Assembly: GCA_019752925.1 (NCBI GenBank)
Contig: JAIELP010000006.1
Span: 124,001-188,000 of the forward strand
Direction: 5' to 3'
DNA from: a bacterium
Lineage (GTDB): Bacteria > Bdellovibrionota > Bdellovibrionia > Bdellovibrionales > Bdellovibrionaceae
DNA length: 64,000 nt
Made by a program: the position numbers and the translations under genes. This document shows, piece by piece, positions 8,535 to 15,271 of the stretch. Numbering within the stretch: the stretch's first letter is position 1; each line of letters opens with the position of its first letter. The notes under the pieces were generated by a model. It was given only the letters and a program-made list of their open reading frames with translations. It had not been told where the DNA came from and did no database searches.

Positions 8535-10229
8535 ATGCAAATCTTAATTGAAGGCTTTAAATATAAACTCAACTTGGTAGAGGGTCTCTTTGATGACAGT
8601 TCCTTCTATATTGCAAATAATGGATTAGCCTTAATAACTCACGTTGGCTATTACCATTCTTTTGCTAAAAACAAATTAGTTTATATTTTACCCAAAATTT
8701 TTCTTAAAGATAATTTATTTTTTGGAAAGCATGATGTTGAAGACATTGCATCTGGTAAATTCTTTTTAGATTCAAAAAAAGCTAACAATCTAATCTGGCT
8801 AAGAAAATTTTTATTTAGTTTTCATTTAAGTATAGGTGAGTTTAAAAAAAGAAATCCAGAAAGTGACTTGGCCTATGCTTCAAATAGCTCTCTAAATTTG
8901 AAAAAGAATTCAACTAAAGAAAAAGAATACACTTATTTAGATCTATTGAAATCATTCTTAATGTTTCATCACGCCAATCGTAACTTGTTAGTTATCAAAA
9001 AAGTATATTTGAAAAACTCTAAATTTAAAAAAGTTAATTGGAGCAAAACCGTTAATAAATCTCAACCACACTTTAATTTAAACAGCCCTGTTTACTACAA
9101 AGATATTTTTAATAAGATGAAGCACAGTTCATATGAAGATGAGCTTCGTCGGTATTTTTACTCAATTTTATATCGATTTAAAGAGGAGCATGGTCTTTCA
9201 CTTAATCTGCCTGAAGGCGTAAGTTTGATTAAAGGTAAGAATTTTGATGCATTAAAAAAAAACGGATCAGCAAAGATAAATAAAATTTCATATAGATATT
9301 TTTCCGATGTTAGCAAAAGGATGTTAGAGCTTTGTAAGCTATATTTCTCCCTATATGACAATGCGATTATTAAAAATAGACAAAATGAATACTGTGCAGT
9401 TAGGAATTACAATATCGTATTTGAAGATATGATTGATAAGATGTTGAGTGACGATTTTGAAAAGTTAGAAAAATTAAATGATAACTTAACAATGTCTAAA
9501 TTAAAATATCATGCAGATGGTAAAATTATAGACCATATTTTTGAATTCAATTCTTTAATAGATGATAAGCGCATATATTATGTCGGTGATTCGAAGTATT
9601 ATAAGCCGGAGAGTTTTGCTGATGAGCTTTCAACATACAAGCAATTTACTTATGCAAAAAATGTAATTCAATTTAATATAAATTTACTTAATGCAAAGAA
9701 AAATAAGAACAACAGTTTATTATATAGAGATCCTATAACTGAAGGCTATAGCATATCACCCAATTTTTTCATTTATGCTTACTTAGACGATGAGAACAGC
9801 TTTGAAAATGCAGGGCTATTTGATGTTGGCAATCCCAAAAAATCTTTTCATTTTGAAGAACGACTTTTTGATCGTGATACATTATTTGTTCAACAGTATA
9901 GGATTAATTTTTTATTTGTACTTAATTTGTACATAAAAAATAATACAGAAAAAATCGAATCATTTAGACATTTAGTGAGAGAGATATTCAGGTCGAAGAT
10001 GGTGGAATATTTTGACGATTCAAACAGAAGTGAATTTGTTTTCTATGAAAAATGTTTTAAAGAAGCAGAAGAACTTAAAAACTATTTTAATTTAAATTAT
10101 AGATTGCTGTACACCAAGTGCATAGCTACATCAGCTTGTAGGCTTCTTTTGGCGTATCATAAGGCTGATGCAGCGTTAAGTGGTCTACTTGGTGATTTTT
10201 CTAAAGTTTCTTTAAATAGAGACGTTTGA
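8535..10229 (+). CDS. McrC-like nuclease subunit of a restriction system
   Basis: This 564-residue protein sits directly after the McrB-like gene. A PD-(D/E)xK-type core is visible: a charged strand with HADGKIIDHIFEF (about residue 325-337) followed by VGDSKYYK (about residue 350), the D-x-K pair of McrC/LlaJI.R2 nucleases. The N-terminal half is likely the part that binds the McrB ring. It is the last gene of the operon: after 30 nt the convergent PIN-domain gene ends. The start at 8535 is an ATG directly after the upstream stop, with no strong Shine-Dalgarno, so translational coupling is likely. Confidence 0.82.
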   Translation: MQILIEGFKYKLNLVEGLFDDSSFYIANNGLALITHVGYYHSFAKNKLVYILPKIFLKDNLFFGKHDVEDIASGKFFLDSKKANNLIWLRKFLFSFHLSIGEFKKRNPESDLAYASNSSLNLKKNSTKEKEYTYLDLLKSFLMFHHANRNLLVIKKVYLKNSKFKKVNWSKTVNKSQPHFNLNSPVYYKDIFNKMKHSSYEDELRRYFYSILYRFKEEHGLSLNLPEGVSLIKGKNFDALKKNGSAKINKISYRYFSDVSKRMLELCKLYFSLYDNAIIKNRQNEYCAVRNYNIVFEDMIDKMLSDDFEKLEKLNDNLTMSKLKYHADGKIIDHIFEFNSLIDDKRIYYVGDSKYYKPESFADELSTYKQFTYAKNVIQFNINLLNAKKNKNNSLLYRDPITEGYSISPNFFIYAYLDDENSFENAGLFDVGNPKKSFHFEERLFDRDTLFVQQYRINFLFVLNLYIKNNTEKIESFRHLVREIFRSKMVEYFDDSNRSEFVFYEKCFKEAEELKNYFNLNYRLLYTKCIATSACRLLLAYHKADAALSGLLGDFSKVSLNRDV

Positions 10230-10259
10230 TATTATTTTTAAGAACCAAATGAATGCTAT

Positions 10260-10838
10260 CTAATTAAATGTAAATCCTAGTTCTTTTAGAAGAGTTTGGC
10301 ACTCAGAGTTTAAGTTCTCTCCATAAGGATTTTTCATTTTCGTCAGACCATTTTGCAACGTCTCTTTGGTTATGGAATTAAGAGAGAGCAGATTTTTAAG
10401 CGCATCACCAGTTCGCCAAGTTTTGTCGGCACCAAGAAATGCTGTAGATAGTTGATGAAGCTTTGTATCGTTAGTTAAAAGTTTTTTAGAATTCTTTTTT
10501 GCTAAAATTAAAAGCTCGCGATCATAATGACTTGAAGGAGCAGTATTTGTTTCTGGCAAACCCTCCTCAAACTTTTGAAATCGTATGTGAGCTTGTATTT
10601 GCTTGTCCTGAGGTAGTGTAAGCAGTTGAGTGTAAGTGTTTACATTTTTAAGAATGAAATCAAAAATATCTTTAAGTCTTTCTGATTTTATTGGATCTTT
10701 ACTTAATCGGTGTAATTCTGTTTTAACTATCTGGTGCAAAACTATTTTGCAATCACTGGGAGGATTCTTTAATAAATCCGGACAGATAATCGCAAGATGA
10801 ATAGCAACATTTGTATCGCAGACAATTACTTCAGACAT
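10260..10838 (-). CDS. PIN-domain ribonuclease toxin-like protein
   Basis: This 192-residue protein has the acidic tetrad of PIN nucleases: D8 in VIVCDTNVA, E41 in KTELHRL, D106 in SHYDRELL and D124 in LLTNDTKL. PIN proteins of this size are often toxins that cut RNA. It starts 2 nt after the stop of an Xre/ImmA protein, in the same transcription unit. A PIN-like protein paired with an Xre-COG2856 (ImmA/IrrE) protein is a known toxin-antitoxin-like arrangement. A function in phage defence or element maintenance is inferred from the island setting. Confidence 0.75.
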   Translation of the reverse strand: MSEVIVCDTNVAIHLAIICPDLLKNPPSDCKIVLHQIVKTELHRLSKDPIKSERLKDIFDFILKNVNTYTQLLTLPQDKQIQAHIRFQKFEEGLPETNTAPSSHYDRELLILAKKNSKKLLTNDTKLHQLSTAFLGADKTWRTGDALKNLLSLNSITKETLQNGLTKMKNPYGENLNSECQTLLKELGFTFN

Positions 10839-10840
10839 TT

Positions 10841-12013
10841 TTATGGTGCTTTTAAACTAGCTAGAGCAGTGCTGGCCCATTTATTAAACATTTCTTCAGC
10901 AGCACCGATATCCACACCGAAAAGCTCTGCAAATTTTCTCGCAGTAATAGAATTATTGATAGCTCCATTTTTTATATGGAAGAAGAATCGTAATAAAATA
11001 TTATTGTAAATATCAGATGAATCCCAAAATTCATTAAAAGAATTTAAATTTTCAGGATTAAATTTATTGAATGTAGAAGTTTCTACATTTGGCATAGATT
11101 TATAGTTTGCCTCTGCCAGATCAATAATTTTTTTATGTAATGGATCTTTCTGAGAGAAGTACCCTAATTTTTTTAATCTAATAGCTGAACTGAACTGGCC
11201 GCCACCGAGTTCATATTTTAGATTATTAAGCAGATTGAGCATAGATTCTTGGGACTTGCTGTCGATAATTTTTTTAATATCATCCTGTCTTAAATCAAAG
11301 TAACTTTGAGGATATATAAGTTCGTCAGCTACCGTATTGCAAAAGGTCTCTTCTTCTCGTGAGTAGTTATGGTCAGGTCTGAATAGATGGCAAAGCTCAT
11401 GACAAAGATTGAAAACCAATAGTTCTTCTGGTGCTGAAGAATCTAAAAAAATTAAAAAACGCTGCTCATTAGTTACAGAGAAAGCAGTTTCATATTCATC
11501 AGGGCTAACAAGTCTCAATTTTTTAAAAGGAATAATTGCAACTTCAATACCTTGAGTAGAAAGAGTGTGCACAATAGGCTTAAGAAAATTAAAGCTACTG
11601 ATGTTGCAGGTTTTTCTAATTTGATCAGCAACCTCTTTGGCCGAAGTGACTTTAGAAAGATTCGGCGGAAAAAAATGAGATTTTGAGTTTAAGTAGGTAA
11701 GGCTAAAAAGTGTTTTAGATAATTCGATAGCCTGTTGTTTCACCTCTTGAGGGGGTTCTTCTAAATATTTTTTTCTGAAAAATACTTTATGCTTAGGAAG
11801 CATTAAGATTTCATCAAGCTCCTGATCGTCCAAATCTAAAGTTTCTGTTAAATCCCAAAGATATTTTGAGTAAATATAGCCATCATTGACCCAACGAGAA
11901 AACGATTTGTCGTTAGCTCCAATTTTGTTGGCTAATTCTAATTGAGAAATCTTGCGTTTATCCAACGCTAGATCAAAGGCGGTCTTGTTCAGACGTTGCT
12001 TTATATCTTCCAT
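10841..12013 (-). CDS. Xre-family regulator fused to an ImmA/IrrE metallopeptidase domain
   Basis: This is a 390-residue protein. Residues about 15-70 form an Xre-type helix-turn-helix (KISQLELANKIGANDKSFSR). A COG2856 (ImmA/IrrE) zinc-peptidase domain follows with the active-site motif HELCH at residues 205-209. Family members act as antitoxins or as proteases that cleave a repressor, as ImmA does on ICEBs1. It is encoded directly upstream of a PIN-domain protein. It probably represses its own promoter in the gap 12014-12234. Whether the protease inactivates a repressor or neutralises the toxin cannot be told. Confidence 0.82.
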   Translation of the reverse strand: MEDIKQRLNKTAFDLALDKRKISQLELANKIGANDKSFSRWVNDGYIYSKYLWDLTETLDLDDQELDEILMLPKHKVFFRKKYLEEPPQEVKQQAIELSKTLFSLTYLNSKSHFFPPNLSKVTSAKEVADQIRKTCNISSFNFLKPIVHTLSTQGIEVAIIPFKKLRLVSPDEYETAFSVTNEQRFLIFLDSSAPEELLVFNLCHELCHLFRPDHNYSREEETFCNTVADELIYPQSYFDLRQDDIKKIIDSKSQESMLNLLNNLKYELGGGQFSSAIRLKKLGYFSQKDPLHKKIIDLAEANYKSMPNVETSTFNKFNPENLNSFNEFWDSSDIYNNILLRFFFHIKNGAINNSITARKFAELFGVDIGAAEEMFNKWASTALASLKAP

Positions 12014-12129
12014 AGGTTCCTCGGTTTTATGTTTTTAACTATATTAGTGTCGGTATAAATCTTATAAAAATCAACCTATACATGAGACTATAATATCACA
12101 AAAGTGGTTAAAAGTGACAGAAATAATTA

Positions 12130-12163
12130 AAATCTCATTAAAATGTGTATTTTAATGAGATTT
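12130..12163. promoter_or_regulatory. Perfect 14-bp inverted repeat in the divergent promoter region
   Basis: AAATCTCATTAAAA (12130-12143) and its exact inverse (12150-12163) flank a 6-nt loop. It lies between the minus-strand Xre/ImmA gene and the plus-strand TIR operon. There is no T-run typical of a terminator. It may be an operator for the Xre protein or the leader hairpin of the TIR operon. Confidence 0.5.
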
Positions 12164-12234
12164 AAAACTTGAACTTGACTGTAAAATGGGCTAGTTTGTT
12201 TATAAGTCAATATAAACGCTACAAGGAGGTAGTT

Positions 12235-12462
12235 ATGACGAACAAGAAGCCGATTCACACAGTTCCTTCTGGAAATGGGTGGTCTAACAAACAAGGTGGG
12301 AAGGAAATTTCTCATCATAACAATAAGGCCAACGCAGAAATTGCTGGCCGTCAGCAGGCTAAACAAAGCCATACCGAACACGTCATTCATAATAAGAATG
12401 GCCAAATTGGTGAAAAAAATAGCTACGGTGGTGATCCATGTCCACCAAAGGATAAGAGGTAA
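12235..12462 (+). CDS. DUF2188 family small protein
   Basis: The ATG at 12235 is chosen because AAGGAGG lies 8 nt upstream; an earlier in-frame start at 12169 has no ribosome site. The 75-residue product has the DUF2188 layout: an opening HTVPSGNGWSNKQGG, a run of polar helices, then HVIHNKNGQIGEKNSYGGDP near the end. DUF2188 proteins are small, of unknown molecular function, and widespread in bacteria. Here it is the first gene of a four-gene operon, 3 nt before the TIR-like gene. A link with defence comes only from that position. Confidence 0.8.
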   Translation: MTNKKPIHTVPSGNGWSNKQGGKEISHHNNKANAEIAGRQQAKQSHTEHVIHNKNGQIGEKNSYGGDPCPPKDKR

Positions 12463-12465
12463 CTT

Positions 12466-12921
12466 ATGGCGCATCCTTTATTTGTTGGCGGTTTGTTAAT
12501 GGCAGGTGTCGGTTTATTATTAGAAGAGGAAAAGAAAGTGAAAAAAGTTTTTATTAGTTTTGACTATGATAACGATGAGTTTTTAAGAACAGCATTAGTT
12601 GGACAGGCAAATAACCCAGATACGCCATTTGCTATCATTGACAAGTCTTTAAGAGAACCGTTTGCTACCGATTGGAAGGCAAGGGTTAAGGCAAGAATTC
12701 AAAAGACAGACTTAGTAGTTGTGATGTGTGGGGCAAGAACCCATACGGCTACAGGTGTCGCTGCAGAGGTTCAGATGGCGCAAGAATTAGGGAAACCATA
12801 TTTCCTATTAAAAGGATATTCTGAACGAAACTGTACGAAACCTACGACTGCCTACGCATCAGATAAAATGTATAGTTGGACTTGGGATAACTTGAAAGCT
12901 CTTGTTGGAGGAGGTCGTTGA
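12466..12921 (+). CDS. TIR-like (DUF1863/ThsB-type) protein
   Basis: The core KKVFISFDYDNDEF (from about residue 25) opens a TIR-like domain of the DUF1863/MTH538 type, the family of Thoeris ThsB. ATGVAAEVQMAQELGKPYFLL lies in the C-terminal half, and the Trp-rich end SWTWDNLKALVG is typical. ThsB-like TIRs make NAD-derived signal molecules after phage infection. The ATG at 12466 adds a hydrophobic segment (residues 5-19). A GTG at 12538 with GAGGAAA upstream would give the bare TIR domain, the usual form in the family; both are possible. It overlaps the next gene at TTGA and shares an operon with DUF2188 and a membrane protein. Confidence 0.85.
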   Translation: MAHPLFVGGLLMAGVGLLLEEEKKVKKVFISFDYDNDEFLRTALVGQANNPDTPFAIIDKSLREPFATDWKARVKARIQKTDLVVVMCGARTHTATGVAAEVQMAQELGKPYFLLKGYSERNCTKPTTAYASDKMYSWTWDNLKALVGGGR

Positions 12922-13445
12922 CCTCTCCAAATAAGGATATTTCAAAAGTACTGTGGAATGACGATCCTATTAGAAATGGTTATCAATCTGATGAGCAATA
13001 TCATGAGCATATTATTGAACAGTATAAGCTGTACGTTGAAATGGCTGATCGAATCAGCAGTAGACGAGACATAGCAAATACGTTTTTTTTAACCTTAAAT
13101 GGTTTAGTATTAGGTTCTGCTGGATTATTAATCGAAAAGAGCTTTTCGCTCTCCCAAAAATGGGCGTTAATTTTCCCTTTAGCTGTGCTGTTGCTTCAGT
13201 GCTTTTTTTGGAATCGACTTATAAATTCTTTTAAACAGTTGAACGGAGTAAAGTTCTATATTGTGGGTGAATTGGAGACACGGTTACCAGCAAGCCCCTA
13301 TAGAAAAGCTGAGTGGGAAACCTTACTTAAAGAAGGCAAAGACCGAAAAGTTTACTGGCCACTGACTCATGTTGAAGCTAAAATTCCTTGGATATTTGGT
13401 TCTGCGTATTTGATAGCTGTTATTATACTTTGTTTATCTACTTGA
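12918..13445 (+). CDS. Two-TM membrane protein, RipA-like, partner of the TIR-like protein
   Basis: Translation starts at TTG 12918, which overlaps the TGA of the TIR-like gene and has GGAGGAGG 3 nt upstream. The 175-residue protein has an N-terminal soluble stretch containing HIIEQYKLYVEMADRISSRR. Two adjacent TM helices follow (about residues 54-72 and 78-96), then a soluble part, and a last hydrophobic segment at the C-terminus. The sequence resembles the RipA-family oligomeric membrane proteins and, in layout, SLATT-type effectors. Next to a TIR signal-maker, a membrane-disrupting effector role is a reasonable inference. The family call comes from memory of the motif, not a search. Confidence 0.65.
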   Translation: MTSPNKDISKVLWNDDPIRNGYQSDEQYHEHIIEQYKLYVEMADRISSRRDIANTFFLTLNGLVLGSAGLLIEKSFSLSQKWALIFPLAVLLLQCFFWNRLINSFKQLNGVKFYIVGELETRLPASPYRKAEWETLLKEGKDRKVYWPLTHVEAKIPWIFGSAYLIAVIILCLST

Positions 13446-13451
13446 GGTCTA

Positions 13452-13874
13452 ATGGACGATAGTTACGAAAATAAAAAATATAAAATTACCAAAGTCCTTG
13501 AGGCTCATCCAGAAGCTACTAAACATACGGTTCCAAATGGACAAAAACATGAACCAATCGATTCTCCATTAATCAGGAGTGAGATAAGTAAACATACAAA
13601 AACTTGGATTGAAAAGCGTAAGGGTCTTCAATTTCCTATTGATGAGAAGTTAAGTAGCTTAGGGTCATCTGTTATTTTTTCGTCCTCAATGACGACTGCT
13701 GCTGATTTTAACCCTGCTAAGTATCGTGAGATTTCAGGGGTGGCTAAAGAAGATGGGTCTGTTCTTCCAATTCATGTTTTACCCCACAACGACGAAAACA
13801 GACATTTAGAGAAATTAGCTCAAGAAAAACAATCTTCTAAGCTAGATTATGAGATTGAGTTTGATGAAGATTGA
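13452..13874 (+). CDS. Unknown soluble protein, last gene of the TIR operon
   Basis: This 140-residue protein is not recognised. The start ATG at 13452 follows the stop of the two-TM gene by 6 nt, with TGAGGT as a Shine-Dalgarno that overlaps that stop. No signal peptide or TM segment is seen. The N-terminal third is basic and rich in His and Lys (HPEATKHTVPNGQKHEP), the middle has Ser-rich segments, and the C-terminus is strongly acidic (LDYEIEFDED). The tight spacing argues that it belongs to the DUF2188-TIR-2TM unit. It ends 70 nt before the first tmRNA-tail-like repeat. Confidence 0.6.
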   Translation: MDDSYENKKYKITKVLEAHPEATKHTVPNGQKHEPIDSPLIRSEISKHTKTWIEKRKGLQFPIDEKLSSLGSSVIFSSSMTTAADFNPAKYREISGVAKEDGSVLPIHVLPHNDENRHLEKLAQEKQSSKLDYEIEFDED

Positions 13875-13943
13875 AGCTGTGTAGCTTGTTGTAGTAAGTT
13901 CTAAATGAGACTATAATGGTATCAATAACTTAGGTTGGAGTAA

Positions 13944-13979
13944 GCCGCCTCCACCATTTTTCGGTGCCAGGTCCTGTTT
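13944..13979 (+). repeat. tmRNA-tail-like repeat 1 (putative att site)
   Basis: GCCGCCTCCACCATTTTT (13944-13961) resembles the 3' end of a tmRNA gene, including CCA. It is followed by CGGTGCCAGGTCCTGTTT (13962-13979), which recurs after repeat 2. It marks the right end of the integrase-bearing element and the left end of a one-gene module. Integration into tmRNA 3' ends by tyrosine recombinases is well known; that this is such a site is inferred. Confidence 0.65.
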
Positions 13980-14026
13980 ACGTATGCAGGGCGGCATCTG
14001 ACGGCAAAGCGGAGATTCCAATTAAA

Positions 14027-14938
14027 ATGAAAATTACCGATGAGTTCAAAAAATCATACGAAGCGTGTCTAAAGACTTATTTGCCCGACTCAATCATACA
14101 AAATGAAAATTTTGAAAGCTCGATTTCTGAATCTATTCAAGACTTAATTGAATTATCGACAAGCGAAGTCTGCAAAGCGCGTAAAAAAGGATTGAATCTT
14201 GCTTGCGACGATAAACATTTAGCCGAAAGATGTCTCAAGCTATCGGACGGAACAGAATTCATTGCCGGAGCACGCTTTAAAAACCTAGACACAAATTTTC
14301 CTTTCATCGCAATTCAAAAATCTAAGGCGGCCTCCGCGGATATTTTAGACGAAATTAAAACTGTCGTTCTTGAAGAGTTTACAGAAATTAAACCCAAAGG
14401 ATTTTTGTTTAAGGATAATCCCAATTTAAATTTGCCATTGGAAAAATGGTCTCATACGGTTTTTGGCGAAATTCAAATAAATGATAATTTAAGTGCTCCC
14501 TCAGGCTTAAATTTCGGTATGAGTCGATCCCTCGATTGGCACAGCCAATATATTAAAGAATATCGAGAACGCCTGAATGAAAAGCCTGAATTGCTCGGAT
14601 TTGTTCGGATAGGTGTTTTGAGTGAATTTGAAGAAGCTGCGGCAGACAGTGCCTTGCTGTTAATTACTGACGAATCAGGTTTTTGCGGTGTGGTGGCCGG
14701 AATTAAATCGCCACTCTACGGGCTTCCATCCGTTTATATGATTGAAAACTACTTATCTAAAAGATGGATTGGAAAAAAAGTAAGTCCGGTTGCCCACACC
14801 TATTTTTTAAAAAATGTACATCCCTCGTGCAAGCATGTTTGGGGTACGATTTACGATAAGAACCTATCTTCGCTAAATACCGCTTTGCGAGTAGGTCGCA
14901 AAATTGTAGAAACGGAATACTTTTACAAATTTAGGTAG
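14027..14938 (+). CDS. Unknown protein, sole gene of a short module between two att-like repeats
   Basis: The frame is open from GTG 13964, but that start lies within the att-like repeat. ATG 14027 (303 residues) with a weak GGAG upstream is preferred. No family is recognised. The N-terminal half is helical and charged; the C-terminal half looks like a mixed alpha/beta fold (LLITDESGFCGVVAGIKSP, then VYMIENYLSKRWIGKK). There is no TM or signal peptide. The gene fills a module of about 1.05 kb bounded by near-identical 34-35 bp repeats. The setting suggests defence or element cargo; nothing in the protein itself shows a function. Confidence 0.65.
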   Translation: MKITDEFKKSYEACLKTYLPDSIIQNENFESSISESIQDLIELSTSEVCKARKKGLNLACDDKHLAERCLKLSDGTEFIAGARFKNLDTNFPFIAIQKSKAASADILDEIKTVVLEEFTEIKPKGFLFKDNPNLNLPLEKWSHTVFGEIQINDNLSAPSGLNFGMSRSLDWHSQYIKEYRERLNEKPELLGFVRIGVLSEFEEAAADSALLLITDESGFCGVVAGIKSPLYGLPSVYMIENYLSKRWIGKKVSPVAHTYFLKNVHPSCKHVWGTIYDKNLSSLNTALRVGRKIVETEYFYKFR

Positions 14939-14997
14939 TTTAAAGTAGTACAATATAAACGAGAGGTGAGTGATTTTAACTACTTACGAAATATTAA

Positions 14998-15033
14998 TCG
15001 CCTCCACCAATTTTTCGGTGCCAGGTCCTGTTT
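14998..15033 (+). repeat. tmRNA-tail-like repeat 2 (putative att site)
   Basis: CGCCTCCACCAATTTTT (15000-15016) plus CGGTGCCAGGTCCTGTTT (15017-15034) matches repeat 1 over about 34 positions with one inserted A. Just after it, CTTGGCAC can pair with GTGCCAGG to make a short hairpin. It separates the module of the unknown 303-aa protein from the DUF4393 module. Confidence 0.65.
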
Positions 15034-15046
15034 CTTGGCACATGTA

Positions 15047-15131
15047 GTTGGAGCGATGGAATCGCCTCAACCAACTTTCAGAGTTTGAGAAACCGGGCCG
15101 TCCCCCGGAGTTCTCGCGACTCAGAACTTGG
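15047..15131 (+). ncRNA. Highly structured non-coding region upstream of the DUF4393-like gene
   Basis: Several stems are visible: GTTGG (15047) with CCAAC (15071), enclosing GCGAT/ATCGC; then a long interrupted hairpin GAGT-GAGAA-CCGGG / CCCGG-TTCTC-ACTC (15081-15122) whose base can extend to CCAA/TTGG. A GTTTTTAATA tail follows at 15131. The next 140 nt to the DUF4393 start hold no ORF. It could be a small RNA, a leader or a folded att/oriT-like DNA site. It is not a tRNA or tmRNA that I can recognise. Confidence 0.4.
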
Positions 15132-15271
15132 TTTTTAATACTAGTTTGGATGAGTTAGTCTTCGCCGTCTCGATGAATCGGCAAATCCAGAAATGAAAAA
15201 TAGGGACGAAAACGTTGAACCCGATGGGCTGAAACAACACAGACTTCGGGCTATTTTATGGAGTGTGGAAA

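Noticed and set aside
15047..15131. tmRNA or tRNA gene in the folded region after repeat 2
   Set aside because: No tmRNA tag reading frame, no T-arm and no CCA end at its 3' side. Kept as an unassigned structured RNA or site.
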